A DNA stretch of 60,987 nt from Capnocytophaga sp. oral taxon 863 str. F0517 (GCF_000466425.1 NZ_KE992115.1:1-60987); one strand, 5' to 3'; positions 25,664 through 34,428 are shown, counted from the stretch's first letter. A program made the numbers and translations. The notes: a model not told the origin generated them from the letters alone.

Positions 25664-26803
25664 CAGTTTTCTACTAATGACGAGCTTGAGAATTTCGGAA
25701 GTACCCTCGCCTATGGTACAGAGCTTGGCATCACGATAGAATTTCTCCACAGGATAATCGGTCGTATAGCCATAGCCTCCGTGTATTTGTATGGCCTCAT
25801 TCGCAGCTTTTACGCAGAGTTCAGAAGCATAGAGCTTAGCCATGGCAGCCTGTTGGGTCACCGGCTGGTGGGTTTGTTTCAGATGAGCGGCCTTGTGCAG
25901 CATCAGTTCGGCGGCTTCTATCTCAGTGGAGAGTTCTGCTAACTTAAATCCAATCGCCTGGAAGGCAATAATAGGCTTGCCAAACTGATGACGTTCCTTT
26001 GCATATTGGATAGCAGCCTTCACCGCTCCCTTAGCAGTACCCAAAGACAAAGCACCGATAGAGATACGTCCTCCATCTAAGATTTTCATGGCTTGGATAA
26101 AGCCCTCTCCTACTTCCCCGATACGATTTTCGTCAGGGATACGACAGTTTTGGAAGACAAGCTCCGCTGTTTCGCTCGCACGCATTCCCATTTTGTCTAT
26201 TTTCTTTCCATTGGAGAAGCCCGGTGTACCACGTTCCACTACAAAGGCAGTCATGCCGTGTTTGTCGCCTTTCTCTCCTGTTCGGGCAATAACCACGACC
26301 ACATCAGCAGAAATCGCATGAGTGATAAAGTTCTTGGTACCGTTGAGCACCCACTCAGCTCCGTCTTTTACAGCTATGGTGAGCATTCCCCCCGCATCGG
26401 AACCAGTATTGTGCTCGGTAATTCCCCAAGCACCTATATGTGCTCCGGTGGCGAGCTTAGGAAGCCAACGCTTCTTCTGCTGTTCATTTGCAAAAGAAAG
26501 TATATGATTGACACACAAGGAATTATGTGCCGCTATAGAAAGCCCAATAGCAGGATCCACTTGGGAGATTTCATCTACTATAGTGATATATTCGTGGTAG
26601 CCCAAGCCTGAACCGCCGTATTCTTCAGGGACGAGAATCCCCATGAAGCCCAACTCGCCTGCCTTACGGAAAACCTCTATAGGGAACTGCTGGGTCTTGT
26701 CCCACTCACTACGATGAGGCAAGATATATTGTTTGGCAAAGGCCTGCGCCGTTTGCGCAATCATTTCTAATTCCTTAGCATAAGAAAAATTCATCATGGT
26801 CAT
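25661..26803 (-). CDS. acyl-CoA dehydrogenase
   Basis: A 380-aa FAD-dependent acyl-CoA dehydrogenase. WGITEHNTGSDAGG is the FAD/substrate loop and GGYGYTTDYPVEKFYRDAK the C-terminal FAD motif; the catalytic glutamate is E366 in GEGTSEI, the position seen in short/medium-chain enzymes. It would oxidise acyl-CoA to enoyl-CoA, passing electrons to an electron-transfer flavoprotein. Three in-frame ATGs lie within four codons at the N-terminus. It starts 11 nt after the cysteine-synthase-like gene and is probably in its operon, linking acyl-CoA chemistry to that enzyme. Confidence 0.92.
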   Translation of the reverse strand: MTMMNFSYAKELEMIAQTAQAFAKQYILPHRSEWDKTQQFPIEVFRKAGELGFMGILVPEEYGGSGLGYHEYITIVDEISQVDPAIGLSIAAHNSLCVNHILSFANEQQKKRWLPKLATGAHIGAWGITEHNTGSDAGGMLTIAVKDGAEWVLNGTKNFITHAISADVVVVIARTGEKGDKHGMTAFVVERGTPGFSNGKKIDKMGMRASETAELVFQNCRIPDENRIGEVGEGFIQAMKILDGGRISIGALSLGTAKGAVKAAIQYAKERHQFGKPIIAFQAIGFKLAELSTEIEAAELMLHKAAHLKQTHQPVTQQAAMAKLYASELCVKAANEAIQIHGGYGYTTDYPVEKFYRDAKLCTIGEGTSEILKLVISRKL

Positions 26804-26814
26804 AATATAAGAAT

Positions 26815-27813
26815 TTATCCATTAATATTTAGCTTTTCTTTGAGCCACTGATCACTATAGATTTTGTTCATATAGCGAGAGCCATGGTCAGGGAATACAA
26901 CGACCACTATGCTATTCGGGGCAAAAGGAGTCTTTTGGTTGTATTTTTGAGTAGCCACCCAAGCGGCTCCGGAGGTATAGCCACAGAAGATTCCAGTCTC
27001 TCGGCTGATTTGGCGTGCTGCCAAGGCACTTTCTCGGTCATTGACCTTGACAAATTCATCTATTACGCTGGTATCCAAGGCTCCTGGAATAAGGTTCTTA
27101 CCCAAGCCTTCTATATAATAAGGATGTAGCTCACTTTTGTCTACCTCACCAGTATCAAAGTATTTTTTGATAAGTGAGCCATCGGCATCTACTCCGATAA
27201 CCTTCACCTGAGGGTTTTGCTCCTTGAGATAGCGTGCAATTCCGGAGATTGTACCACCGGTACCACTACAGGCCACCAAGTGGGTAATCTGCCCGGCGGT
27301 CTGTTCCCAAATCTCTCTTCCGGTACTTAGGTAATGCGCCTGCGTATTGAGTGGATTGAAGTATTGATTGATATAGATAGAGTTAGGCGTTTCTCTATGG
27401 ATACGCTTGGCTACTTCGTAATAAGATCGAGGGTCGTCGGCCGCTACAGAGGCAGGGCATACATGTACTTCGGCACCGAGGGCGCGTAGCATATCTATCT
27501 TATCCTGAGAAGACTTATCGGTTACGGCCAAGATACAGCGGTAGCCACGGATAGCGGCAATCATAGCCAGGCTGTAGCCCGTATTACCGGAGGTGGTCTC
27601 CACGATCACCCCTCCTGGGGTAAGCAGGCCTTTGGCTTCTGCATCTTTGATAATATGTAAGGCGGTGCGGTCTTTAGCCGAATGACCAGGGTTAAAGGCT
27701 TCTACCTTAGCGAAGAAACGCCCTTGCATGGCAGAGACTATTTTCTCCAAAGAAACCAAGGGGGTACTTCCCACCAGGTCGAGTATATTTTCAAAATATT
27801 GTATTTTATCCAT
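26815..27813 (-). CDS. cysteine-synthase-family PLP enzyme, candidate cysteate synthase
   Basis: A 332-aa fold-type II PLP enzyme (CysK/CBS family). The Schiff-base lysine is K47 in [17 protein letters not shown] binds substrate carboxylate and GTGGTISG the PLP phosphate. The lysine loop reads PGHSAKDR rather than the usual PGGSxKDR of O-acetylserine sulfhydrylases, which hints at a different substrate. In capnine producers a related enzyme makes cysteate from O-phosphoserine and sulfite; with the alpha-oxoamine synthase nearby, that role is plausible. Ordinary cysteine synthase or cystathionine beta-synthase are alternatives. It lies nine nt after the lytic transglycosylase gene and before the acyl-CoA dehydrogenase on the same strand. 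Confidence 0.85.
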   Translation of the reverse strand: MDKIQYFENILDLVGSTPLVSLEKIVSAMQGRFFAKVEAFNPGHSAKDRTALHIIKDAEAKGLLTPGGVIVETTSGNTGYSLAMIAAIRGYRCILAVTDKSSQDKIDMLRALGAEVHVCPASVAADDPRSYYEVAKRIHRETPNSIYINQYFNPLNTQAHYLSTGREIWEQTAGQITHLVACSGTGGTISGIARYLKEQNPQVKVIGVDADGSLIKKYFDTGEVDKSELHPYYIEGLGKNLIPGALDTSVIDEFVKVNDRESALAARQISRETGIFCGYTSGAAWVATQKYNQKTPFAPNSIVVVVFPDHGSRYMNKIYSDQWLKEKLNING

Positions 27814-27821
27814 GACTATCT

Positions 27822-29171
27822 TTATCGATGAATGACTATACGTTGCCCAGCCTTTACACTATTGCCCTTGATTTTATTCCACTTCTTCAGCTGATTGACA
27901 GTCACCCCATAGCGGGAGGCGATACGCCCGAGGGTCTCCCCTTTCTTCACCTTATGGGTGATCTTATTGTTAGCCTTCGCTTGAGCGGCTGAAACTACCT
28001 CAGGAAGGGGTCTTTCTCTTTTGGAAGCCTCTTGATCAAGGTAAGCATAGATCACATCTTCGTTATTGACAAACTTTCCTATAGCCTCCACTGGAAGGCG
28101 TAATCCATAGTTTTTGCCCTCTATATAAGGGACGATATTAAGCGAATAAGCAGGATTGAAGAATTCTATTTCTTGTTCGGTCATCCCTACAACATCACCT
28201 ATATCCTTAAAGGAGATGTGTCGCTTAACTTGTACTGTATCGGTTTCGAAGAATACATTTTCCCTTTTTTCTACCTGAAAACCATGTTCCTTCGCATATT
28301 CGAAGATATAGAGCGTAGCCAAGAAGGCAGGCACATAACCCGCTGTTTCATTAGGAAGATAGGGGCGGAGGTTCCAGTAATTCGTCTTTCCACCGGAGCG
28401 GCGCATGGCCTTGGTCACATTCCCCGGACCGGAGTTATAAGCGGCCAGCACCAAGTCCCAGTCGTTGAATATAGTATAGAGTTTCTTAAGATATTGCGCT
28501 GCCGCTTGGGTAGAGCGCTCAGGGTCGGAACGCTCATCTACATAGTTATTCACCTCAAGGTCATACATCTTACCTGTATAGTACATGAATTGCCAAAGTC
28601 CCTTAGCCCCCATACGAGAAGTTGCCTTGGCATTGAGGGCGGATTCTACAATGGCTAAGTACTTAATCTCCTTAGGTACTTGGTTCTTGATGAGTTCTCT
28701 TTCGAATAAGGGGAAATAATACTGACTGATATTCATCAATCGCTGTAGGGAAGAGCGACGGTTCTTGAGAAAATTCTTAATGACATTCTCTAAGATAGGG
28801 TTATATTCTATATGGAAAGGTGTTTTTTGATCCAGGCGTGCCAAGCGCTCTTTGAGTACCTCGGTGGTGAGCTCGTCATAGGCTACTTGGCCAGAGGGTG
28901 TATTCTCTATATCACTTTGCATCAGTGGGAAAAGAGAACGGTTGGAAAGCTCTTCAAGCCATTTTTTATCATATTTCAGCGCCTTGTTATCATCCTTGAG
29001 TTGCAAAAGTCCCTCACGAAGATTCGTATTGTTAATCGAAAGGCTATCAGGCGGGGTGATGCGCTGAGATGTATTTCTTTGCGGTTTTAGGGAATCTATG
29101 GTATGTTTGGCTTGTACATTGCCCACATAAGTGGAGAAACACAATAGGGCAAATAGTTGTATTTTTTTCAT
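27822..29171 (-). CDS. MltD-like lytic transglycosylase with LysM
   Basis: A 449-aa exported murein hydrolase. A signal peptide (about 1-21, ending VQA) precedes a helical region and an SLT domain. The catalytic glutamate is E176 in [18 protein letters not shown] and NSGPGNV are the conserved SLT blocks. One LysM motif lies at the C-terminus ([17 protein letters not shown]...), which binds peptidoglycan. It cleaves glycan strands to 1,6-anhydro ends in the periplasm. It is the first gene of the minus-strand operon, with a TATCTTTG box 30 nt upstream. Confidence 0.92.
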   Translation of the reverse strand: MKKIQLFALLCFSTYVGNVQAKHTIDSLKPQRNTSQRITPPDSLSINNTNLREGLLQLKDDNKALKYDKKWLEELSNRSLFPLMQSDIENTPSGQVAYDELTTEVLKERLARLDQKTPFHIEYNPILENVIKNFLKNRRSSLQRLMNISQYYFPLFERELIKNQVPKEIKYLAIVESALNAKATSRMGAKGLWQFMYYTGKMYDLEVNNYVDERSDPERSTQAAAQYLKKLYTIFNDWDLVLAAYNSGPGNVTKAMRRSGGKTNYWNLRPYLPNETAGYVPAFLATLYIFEYAKEHGFQVEKRENVFFETDTVQVKRHISFKDIGDVVGMTEQEIEFFNPAYSLNIVPYIEGKNYGLRLPVEAIGKFVNNEDVIYAYLDQEASKRERPLPEVVSAAQAKANNKITHKVKKGETLGRIASRYGVTVNQLKKWNKIKGNSVKAGQRIVIHR

Positions 29172-29201
29172 GGAAGTTATTTAGTCTAGTGTTACAAGGG
29201 G

Positions 29202-29209
29202 CAAAGATA
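29202..29209 (-). promoter_or_regulatory. -7 box for the lytic transglycosylase operon
   Basis: Minus-strand TATCTTTG, 30 nt before the ATG; an A/T run with a possible TTTG lies only 15 nt further upstream. Confidence 0.5.
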
Positions 29210-29235
29210 CAAAAAAATAATTAGCAAAAAAAATT

Positions 29236-29313
29236 AATGAGATAATTTGTCAATGAGATAATTTGTCAATGAGATAATTTATCAATGAGACAATTTATCA
29301 ATGAGACAATTGA
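29236..29313. repeat. 16-bp tandem repeats between divergent genes
   Basis: Four to five units of AATGAGATAATTTGTC, drifting to AATGAGACAATTTATC, fill the centre of the divergent gap and break down into AAATTGAC pieces. They lie between the two divergent promoters. Confidence 0.85.
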
Positions 29314-29350
29314 CAAATTGGCAAATTGACAAATTTACTAATTAATTTAC

Positions 29351-29378
29351 TTGCTAATTATTTTTTTTCGTATCTTTG
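29351..29378 (+). promoter_or_regulatory. promoter of the mevalonate kinase gene
   Basis: TATCTTTG at 29371-29378 with TTG at 29351-29353 (17-nt spacing), 27 nt before the ATG. Confidence 0.6.
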
Positions 29379-29405
29379 CCCTCTGAAAGCTGTATTTTTA
29401 ACTCA

Positions 29406-30350
29406 ATGAATTCAACCCTCTTCTATTCGAAAATACTCCTTTTTGGAGAATACGGCATTATCAAGGATTCCAAGGGATTGGCTATTCCTTACAATTCCTA
29501 TAATGGCACCCTAAAGAAGGCTTCGCCTGCCACTTTAGGCCAAGCGGAGCAGCAATCCAACGCCTCCTTAGCCCAATACTACTTATACCTAAAAAATATT
29601 TCCCAACAAGCCCAAAGCCCTGTCCGCTTTGACTTAGAACGTATGGAACAAGATATAGCTGAAGGGATGTACTTTGACAGCAGTATTCCGCAAGGATATG
29701 GGGTGGGGAGCAGTGGCGCCTTGGTTGCGGCACTCTATGATACCTATGCCATAGACAAGATTGAGACTTCCTGCGAGCTTAACCGAGATAAATTACTAAA
29801 ACTCAAAGAAATATTTGCTCTCATGGAATCCTTTTTCCATGGGAAATCCTCAGGCTTAGACCCCTTGAACAGCTACCTAAGCATCCCTATTTTGATTAAC
29901 TCCCCTTCCCTTATTGAAACCACCGGCATCCCCTCTTCCCAGGAAGAAGGCAAGGGAGCTGTATTCCTTTTGGATAGTGGTATGATCGGGGAAACCGCCC
30001 CTATGGTAGAGATTTTTATGGAGAAGATGAAAAATGAAGGCTTTCGCCAAATGCTCAAGACACAGTTTGCCAAATATACGGACGACTGTATAGAGAATTT
30101 CCTACAAGGCAACTTCAAGAACCTGATTGTCAATGTAAAAAAGCTCTCCCGTGTTGTGCTTAACCACTTCAAGCCCATGATTCCCTCTCAGTTCCATAGC
30201 CTTTGGCAACAAGGTATTGATTCAGGGGACTATTATCTGAAGCTATGTGGCTCCGGAGGAGGCGGCTATATCTTAGGCTTTACTCCTGATTATGAGCGCG
30301 CTAAGAAAGCCCTGAACGATCATAAGTTAGAATTGGTATACCGCTTTTAG
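29406..30350 (+). CDS. mevalonate kinase (GHMP kinase family)
   Basis: A 314-aa GHMP kinase closely resembling proteins annotated as mevalonate kinase in flavobacteria. It should phosphorylate mevalonate with ATP on the way to isopentenyl diphosphate. The phosphate-binding loop is QGYGVGSSGALVAA, a DPLNSYLS segment carries the likely catalytic Asp, and the C-terminal CGSGGGGYILGF is GHMP motif 3. The ATG at 29406 gives MNSTLFYSKILLFGEYGI and follows the -7 box by 27 nt; a ten-residue longer reading overlaps the promoter. The rRNA/tRNA methyltransferase follows after ten nt. Confidence 0.85.
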   Translation: MNSTLFYSKILLFGEYGIIKDSKGLAIPYNSYNGTLKKASPATLGQAEQQSNASLAQYYLYLKNISQQAQSPVRFDLERMEQDIAEGMYFDSSIPQGYGVGSSGALVAALYDTYAIDKIETSCELNRDKLLKLKEIFALMESFFHGKSSGLDPLNSYLSIPILINSPSLIETTGIPSSQEEGKGAVFLLDSGMIGETAPMVEIFMEKMKNEGFRQMLKTQFAKYTDDCIENFLQGNFKNLIVNVKKLSRVVLNHFKPMIPSQFHSLWQQGIDSGDYYLKLCGSGGGGYILGFTPDYERAKKALNDHKLELVYRF

Positions 30351-30360
30351 AAGGATTCAG

Positions 30361-30897
30361 ATGAGGAAATTAGCCAACGAAGAATTGCACCGGCTGAGTG
30401 TAGCGGCCTATAAGGATAGTGAGAAAATCCCTGTGATTGTTATTTTGGATAACGTTCGCAGTCTCAACAATATAGGTTCTGTATTCCGCACCGCCGATGC
30501 TTTTGCTATTGAAAAAATCTATCTTTGTGGCATCACAGCTTGTCCTCCTCACAAAGACATACACAAGACCGCCTTGGGAGCTACCGAGAGTGTCGCTTGG
30601 GAATATGCTCCCGATATTTGTGCCTTACTAGCTGAGCTACAAGAGCAACAGGTCAAAACCATTGCTATAGAACAGGTAGAGGGCGCCACCCCTTTGGATT
30701 GTTTTGTCGCAGAACCCCATACACGATACGCCCTTATCTTCGGCAATGAAGTAGAGGGCGTACAGCAAGAGGCCGTCAGCTTATGCAAGCATGCCATTGA
30801 GATTCCCCAGTACGGCACCAAGCATTCACTAAATATAGCTGTGAGTACCGGTATCGTCCTTTGGGAAGTGGGGCATAAAATACGAGCGTTAGGCTAA
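30361..30897 (+). CDS. TrmH-family RNA 2'-O-methyltransferase
   Basis: A 178-aa SPOUT methyltransferase that methylates a ribose 2'-OH in tRNA or rRNA with SAM. Motif 1 NNIGSVFRTADAF, motif 2 GNEVEGV and motif 3 IPQYGTKHSLNIAVS, which form the knotted SAM site, are all present; there is no extra N-terminal RNA-binding domain. It starts ten nt after the mevalonate kinase stop and ends just before the convergent DUF4258 gene. The target nucleotide cannot be read from the sequence. Confidence 0.93.
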   Translation: MRKLANEELHRLSVAAYKDSEKIPVIVILDNVRSLNNIGSVFRTADAFAIEKIYLCGITACPPHKDIHKTALGATESVAWEYAPDICALLAELQEQQVKTIAIEQVEGATPLDCFVAEPHTRYALIFGNEVEGVQQEAVSLCKHAIEIPQYGTKHSLNIAVSTGIVLWEVGHKIRALG

Positions 30898-30899
30898 GG

Positions 30900-31256
30900 C
30901 TATTTCAAGCGCTTGATAACCTTTACAGTTGCTTTTTCAGTACAACTTTCCACGGTAAGCTCCAAAGGAGTATGCTGGGTATCTTCTCCTATAATAATAT
31001 AGGTACGACAAGCAGAATGCGTGTCGCTGCGAGAGAAATCAACATCTCCCTGCTGAAAGATAGGAGCGAGCTGTTCCACTGAGTAATCTCTCAAGGAATC
31101 GGCAAGAGCTAAAGGCTTAGAACGCAAGTCCTTCAGCACCCTACAATTGGGCAGATAACAGAACTCTGTTCCCTTGCGCTGAAAGAAAAACATGACAAAA
31201 ACACTGCCTATAGCAAGGCCAAAGAAGAAAAAAAGAAATCTTTTAAACAAATTCAT
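30900..31256 (-). CDS. DUF4258-type membrane-anchored protein
   Basis: A 118-aa protein with one N-terminal transmembrane helix (LFFFFGLAIGSVFVMFFF) and a soluble domain containing CYLPNCRVLKDLRSK and GDVDFSRSDTH, matching flavobacterial DUF4258 proteins as I recall them. No function is known. The ATG at 31256 gives the usual N-terminus MNLFKRFLFF; a longer reading overlaps tsaE. It lies downstream of tsaE and is probably co-transcribed with it. Confidence 0.72.
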   Translation of the reverse strand: MNLFKRFLFFFFGLAIGSVFVMFFFQRKGTEFCYLPNCRVLKDLRSKPLALADSLRDYSVEQLAPIFQQGDVDFSRSDTHSACRTYIIIGEDTQHTPLELTVESCTEKATVKVIKRLK

Positions 31257-31279
31257 AAATACGCTAAAATACGGAAGGT

Positions 31280-31699
31280 TCATTCATTATGTTGTACGAT
31301 GGTCAGCCTACGAGTGTGCTCGTCCAAAGCAGTGATAAGCACCTCTGTATAGGAGGCAGGAAGTAGCGAAGGTATACGCTCCGCCCACTCCACAAAGCAC
31401 CAAGCCCCAGAGTCCCAGTACTCTTCTATCCCGAAGTCAAGTGCCTCCTGTTGCTGCTCTATCCGATAGAGATCAAAATGATAGATTGTCCCCGAAGGAG
31501 ATTGGTATTCATTGACTAAGGAAAAAGTAGGACTGCTGACCCGATCCCCTACGCCTAACTGCTCACATAAGGCCTTGATGAGGGTCGTCTTGCCTGCTCC
31601 CATCGCCCCTTGAAAGAGCAACACCTTATGGGAGTGAGGAAGCTCCTCCCTTACGAGGGTCTCGGCTATACTATCTATTTGAGAGAGTGTGTATTGCAT
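31280..31699 (-). CDS. tsaE: tRNA threonylcarbamoyladenosine synthesis ATPase TsaE
   Basis: A 139-aa P-loop ATPase required with TsaB and TsaD to make t6A37 in ANN-decoding tRNAs. Walker A GAMGAGKTT is at 31-39, followed by SSPTFSLVNEY and the YHFDLYRI and FVEWAE motifs typical of TsaE. A minus-strand TATTTTTG with TTTG 19 nt upstream precedes it by about 19 nt, the latter inside a heptamer pair. Confidence 0.94.
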   Translation of the reverse strand: MQYTLSQIDSIAETLVREELPHSHKVLLFQGAMGAGKTTLIKALCEQLGVGDRVSSPTFSLVNEYQSPSGTIYHFDLYRIEQQQEALDFGIEEYWDSGAWCFVEWAERIPSLLPASYTEVLITALDEHTRRLTIVQHNE

Positions 31700-31717
31700 A
31701 TAGGTTATTTATGAAGG

Positions 31718-31780
31718 CAAAAATACAAAAATAATGACAAATGACAAATAATTTCAGCAGTTAGTTATTAGTCATTAGTC
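31718..31780 (-). promoter_or_regulatory. tsaE promoter with -33 box in heptamers
   Basis: Minus-strand TATTTTTG (31718-31725) and TTTG (31745-31748), 19-nt spacing. Two ATGACAA heptamers (31734-31747) cover the -33 region, and two ATTAGTC heptamers in the opposite sense follow at 31767-31780. Confidence 0.65.
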
Positions 31781-31809
31781 ACGAATTATTGATTATCAAA
31801 TTAAGTAGT

Positions 31810-32448
31810 ATGGAATATAATTCTTTAGAATACAACACCGAGCGCAATGAGCTCATCATTCCCGAATACGGAAGGCATATCCAAAAAATGGTAGAGAAAG
31901 CTGTAAAAATAGCCGATCGTACCCAGCGCAACAATACCGCTAAAGCTATTATTGCCATTATGGGGAATATGAACCCCCACCTGAGGGATGTGCCTGACTT
32001 CCAACATAAGCTATGGGATCAACTCTTCAAAATGTCCGATTTCCAGATAGATGTAGATTCTCCTTTTGAACGACCTACTCGTGAATCTACCACTCCCAAG
32101 CCCGAAAGACTTGCCTCGCCACAACACAACCTCAAATATCGCTTCTATGGGAATAACATCCTGAAAATGATACAGATATGCAATAGCTGGGAAGAAGGAG
32201 ACCTGAAAACCGCCCTGAAGTTCTCCATCGCCAACCATATGAAAAAGTGCTTCCTTACTTGGAACAAAGAAGATGTGGAGGATAATATCATCTTTGTCCA
32301 TCTCTACGAACTCAGTCAAGGAAAGATAGACCTAAGAAGTATGTCAGAGAACCTCAATTCCAAGCCCACTCATTATCAGAAGAAAAATAATAACAACCCA
32401 ACTATCTCTAAGAAAAACAATAACTATTCTAAGGGAAAGAAAAAATAA
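31810..32448 (+). CDS. DUF4290 protein
   Basis: A 212-aa cytoplasmic protein. The opening MEYNSLEYNTERNELIIPEY and GRHIQKMVEKAV match DUF4290, a family common beside murA in flavobacteria; no function is known. The C-terminal ~35 residues are low-complexity, rich in Asn, Lys and Ser, and likely disordered. The ATG at 31810 is chosen because the family starts there; an upstream in-frame codon lies in repeat sequence. It is separated from murA by three nt, so the two are almost certainly co-translated and may act together. Confidence 0.85.
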   Translation: MEYNSLEYNTERNELIIPEYGRHIQKMVEKAVKIADRTQRNNTAKAIIAIMGNMNPHLRDVPDFQHKLWDQLFKMSDFQIDVDSPFERPTRESTTPKPERLASPQHNLKYRFYGNNILKMIQICNSWEEGDLKTALKFSIANHMKKCFLTWNKEDVEDNIIFVHLYELSQGKIDLRSMSENLNSKPTHYQKKNNNNPTISKKNNNYSKGKKK

Positions 32449-32451
32449 GCT

Positions 32452-33762
32452 ATGGAAAGTTTCAAAATAGAAGGCGGACACCCCCTTAAGGGAAGTATCG
32501 CTCCTCAAGGCGCTAAGAATGAAGCCCTACAAGTACTCTGCTTGGTACTGCTCACCGACGAGAAAGTAACCATCCACAACCTACCCGATATCTTAGATGT
32601 CAATAAGCTCATCGAACTACTAGGGAACTTAGGGGTGAAGATTCAGAAAATAGCCAAAGGCTCCTACACCTTCCAGGCCGATGATATCAATATGGATTAC
32701 CTCTCAAGCGAAGCCTTCACCAAGCAAAGCCAAAGCCTTAGAGGTTCTATCCTAATCTTAGGCCCCCTATTGGCACGTTTCGGCTACGGAAGTATCCCCA
32801 AGCCAGGAGGAGATAAGATAGGCCGTCGCCGCTTGGATACACACTTCGATGGTTTTGTGAAGCTCGGCGCTACCTTCTCCTACTCTCATGAGCACCATCA
32901 CTATTCCATCACCGCCCCCCAAGGACTCAAAGGAAACTATATTCTCCTTGATGAAGCCTCCGTTACCGGTACGGCCAATATCCTAATGGCAGCCTGCCTG
33001 GCGGAAGGTACCACTACCCTATACAATGCCGCTTGTGAACCCTACCTACAACAGGTATGCCGTATGCTGGTAAGTATGGGAGCTCAAATAGAAGGAATCG
33101 GATCCAACCTACTCACCATCCGAGGCGTCAAGAAGCTCGGTGGCTGTACCCACCATATCCTACCCGACATGATTGAGATCGGCAGCTGGATAGGGATGGC
33201 CGCTATGACCCAAAGTGAACTGACTATCAAGAACGTCGGTTGGGAACATTTGGGGCTGATTCCTACCATCTTCGAGCGATTGGGAATCAGCTTAGAACAT
33301 CGGGGTGATGACATCTATATCCCTGCCCATACGGATGGCTACCAGATTCAGAGCTTCATCGACGGCTCTATCCTTACCGTATCCGATGCCCCTTGGCCAG
33401 GCTTTACCCCCGACCTGCTAAGTATCATCTTAGTGACGGCGATCCAAGCCCGAGGGGAAGTGCTTATTCACCAAAAAATGTTCGAGAGCCGCCTCTTCTT
33501 TGTAGATAAGCTCATCGATATGGGAGCCAAGATCATCCTCTGTGACCCCCACCGTGCGGTAGTCATAGGAAATGATTTCAAATCCAAGCTACGTGCCACG
33601 ACCATGACCTCGCCCGATATTCGTGCAGGGATAGCCCTACTCATCGCTGCTCTTTCGGCCAAAGGCACCTCCACCATCCACAATATAGAGCAAATTGATC
33701 GCGGTTATGAGTGCATAGAAGCACGCCTTGAGGCCATAGGAGCCAAAGTAACAAGAGTATAA
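32452..33762 (+). CDS. murA: UDP-N-acetylglucosamine 1-carboxyvinyltransferase
   Basis: A 436-aa enzyme that transfers enolpyruvate from PEP to UDP-GlcNAc, the first committed step of peptidoglycan synthesis. K22 and N23 of the active site are present. The loop usually reading PGGCxIG reads PKPGGDKIGRR, so the fosfomycin-reactive cysteine is replaced by D121. That substitution, known from Mycobacterium and Chlamydia and seen in Bacteroidota, keeps activity and gives intrinsic fosfomycin resistance. The gene follows the DUF4290 gene by three nt. Confidence 0.95.
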   Translation: MESFKIEGGHPLKGSIAPQGAKNEALQVLCLVLLTDEKVTIHNLPDILDVNKLIELLGNLGVKIQKIAKGSYTFQADDINMDYLSSEAFTKQSQSLRGSILILGPLLARFGYGSIPKPGGDKIGRRRLDTHFDGFVKLGATFSYSHEHHHYSITAPQGLKGNYILLDEASVTGTANILMAACLAEGTTTLYNAACEPYLQQVCRMLVSMGAQIEGIGSNLLTIRGVKKLGGCTHHILPDMIEIGSWIGMAAMTQSELTIKNVGWEHLGLIPTIFERLGISLEHRGDDIYIPAHTDGYQIQSFIDGSILTVSDAPWPGFTPDLLSIILVTAIQARGEVLIHQKMFESRLFFVDKLIDMGAKIILCDPHRAVVIGNDFKSKLRATTMTSPDIRAGIALLIAALSAKGTSTIHNIEQIDRGYECIEARLEAIGAKVTRV

Positions 33763-33815
33763 CCACCACACTATCAATTAATTATAAAAAATAGAAAAAT
33801 ATTTTGAGAAAACAC

Positions 33816-33845
33816 TTGCTAATTCAAAAAAAAGTAGTACCTTTG
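33816..33845 (+). promoter_or_regulatory. consensus promoter of tRNA-Arg
   Basis: TTG at 33816-33818 and TACCTTTG at 33838-33845 with 19-nt spacing, 17 nt before the tRNA. Confidence 0.75.
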
Positions 33846-33862
33846 CACTCGAAATAACAATA

Positions 33863-33936
33863 GGCCTCGTGGCGCAACTGAATAGCGCATCTGATTACGG
33901 CTCAGAAGGTTACAGGTTTGAATCCTGTCGAGGTCA
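33863..33936 (+). tRNA. tRNA-Arg (anticodon ACG)
   Basis: A 74-nt cloverleaf. The acceptor arms GGCCTCG and CGAGGTC pair with one G-U. The anticodon stem TCTGA/TCAGA encloses the loop TTACGGC, giving anticodon ACG, and the T-arm is ACAGG-TTTGAAT-CCTGT. The CCA end is not encoded. Reading CGN codons would require A34 to be deaminated to inosine. Confidence 0.95.
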
Positions 33937-33941
33937 CAGCA

Positions 33942-33975
33942 AATAACGCTCTGAATACCAGAGCGTTATTTTATT
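33942..33975 (+). terminator. terminator after tRNA-Arg
   Basis: Perfect 12-bp arms (33942-33953 and 33959-33970, AATAACGCTCTG and its complement) followed by a T-rich run. From here to 34125 I see nothing further but AT-rich sequence. Confidence 0.8.
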
Positions 33976-34125
33976 TTCTAAGACAAATATCATTTGTACT
34001 TTCGCTATATCTTTCTTAACCTCATTCATTACTATTTAATTTCCTATTACCATATTTGTACCCACAAAAATATTTTTAGTATATTCTTTTCCTACTAATG
34101 AAATAAACATAAAAACAATTATATC

Positions 34126-34326
34126 ATGCAAACATTATTATTACAAGCTAAGATACAAGAAATAAACCTCCCTATCGTGGAAGAATTTCTCAAAAAAATA
34201 AAGGGCAAGAAAGTAAAAATCGGAAGTATTGAAACCCTTAAAGAAGTTGTAGAGAAAGGGAGAAAGGATTACAAAGAAGGTAAAACCACTAAAATAAATC
34301 CTCTTGACATATGGGAGAACATTTAG
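34126..34326 (+). CDS. orphan antitoxin-like small protein
   Basis: A 66-aa, Lys-rich helical protein (IQEINLPIVEEFLKKIKGKK ... LDIWENI). Size, charge and the C-terminal KINPLDIWENI resemble small Bacteroidota antitoxins paired with RelE/ParE-like toxins, but I do not recognise a defined family. No toxin gene follows: a reading frame overlapping its end gives only about ten codons before a stop, and the rest up to the rpsA promoter is non-coding. The AT-rich composition suggests a decayed mobile toxin-antitoxin pair. Confidence 0.5.
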   Translation: MQTLLLQAKIQEINLPIVEEFLKKIKGKKVKIGSIETLKEVVEKGRKDYKEGKTTKINPLDIWENI

Positions 34327-34374
34327 ATTTATTGCTGGCAAGCTAAAAAAAATCATTTAGAGGTGGAATTGGCG

Positions 34375-34397
34375 AAGCAATAAAAATTGCTTTTCTC
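34375..34397 (+). terminator. weak hairpin with T-run
   Basis: AAGCAAT and ATTGCTT arms (34375-34381, 34386-34392) with an AAAA loop and T-rich tail, just before the rpsA promoter. Confidence 0.5.
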
Positions 34398-34428
34398 TTT
34401 GTCATTCCAAAATAAATTCGTAACTTTG
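34398..34428 (+). promoter_or_regulatory. consensus rpsA promoter
   Basis: TTTG (34398-34401) and TAACTTTG (34421-34428), 19-nt spacing. The leader to the ATG is about 120 nt, long enough for translational control. Confidence 0.75.

Noticed and set aside
29236-29313. Regular 16-bp repeats as a CRISPR array
   Set aside because: The units are directly adjacent without unique spacers, and no cas gene is nearby.
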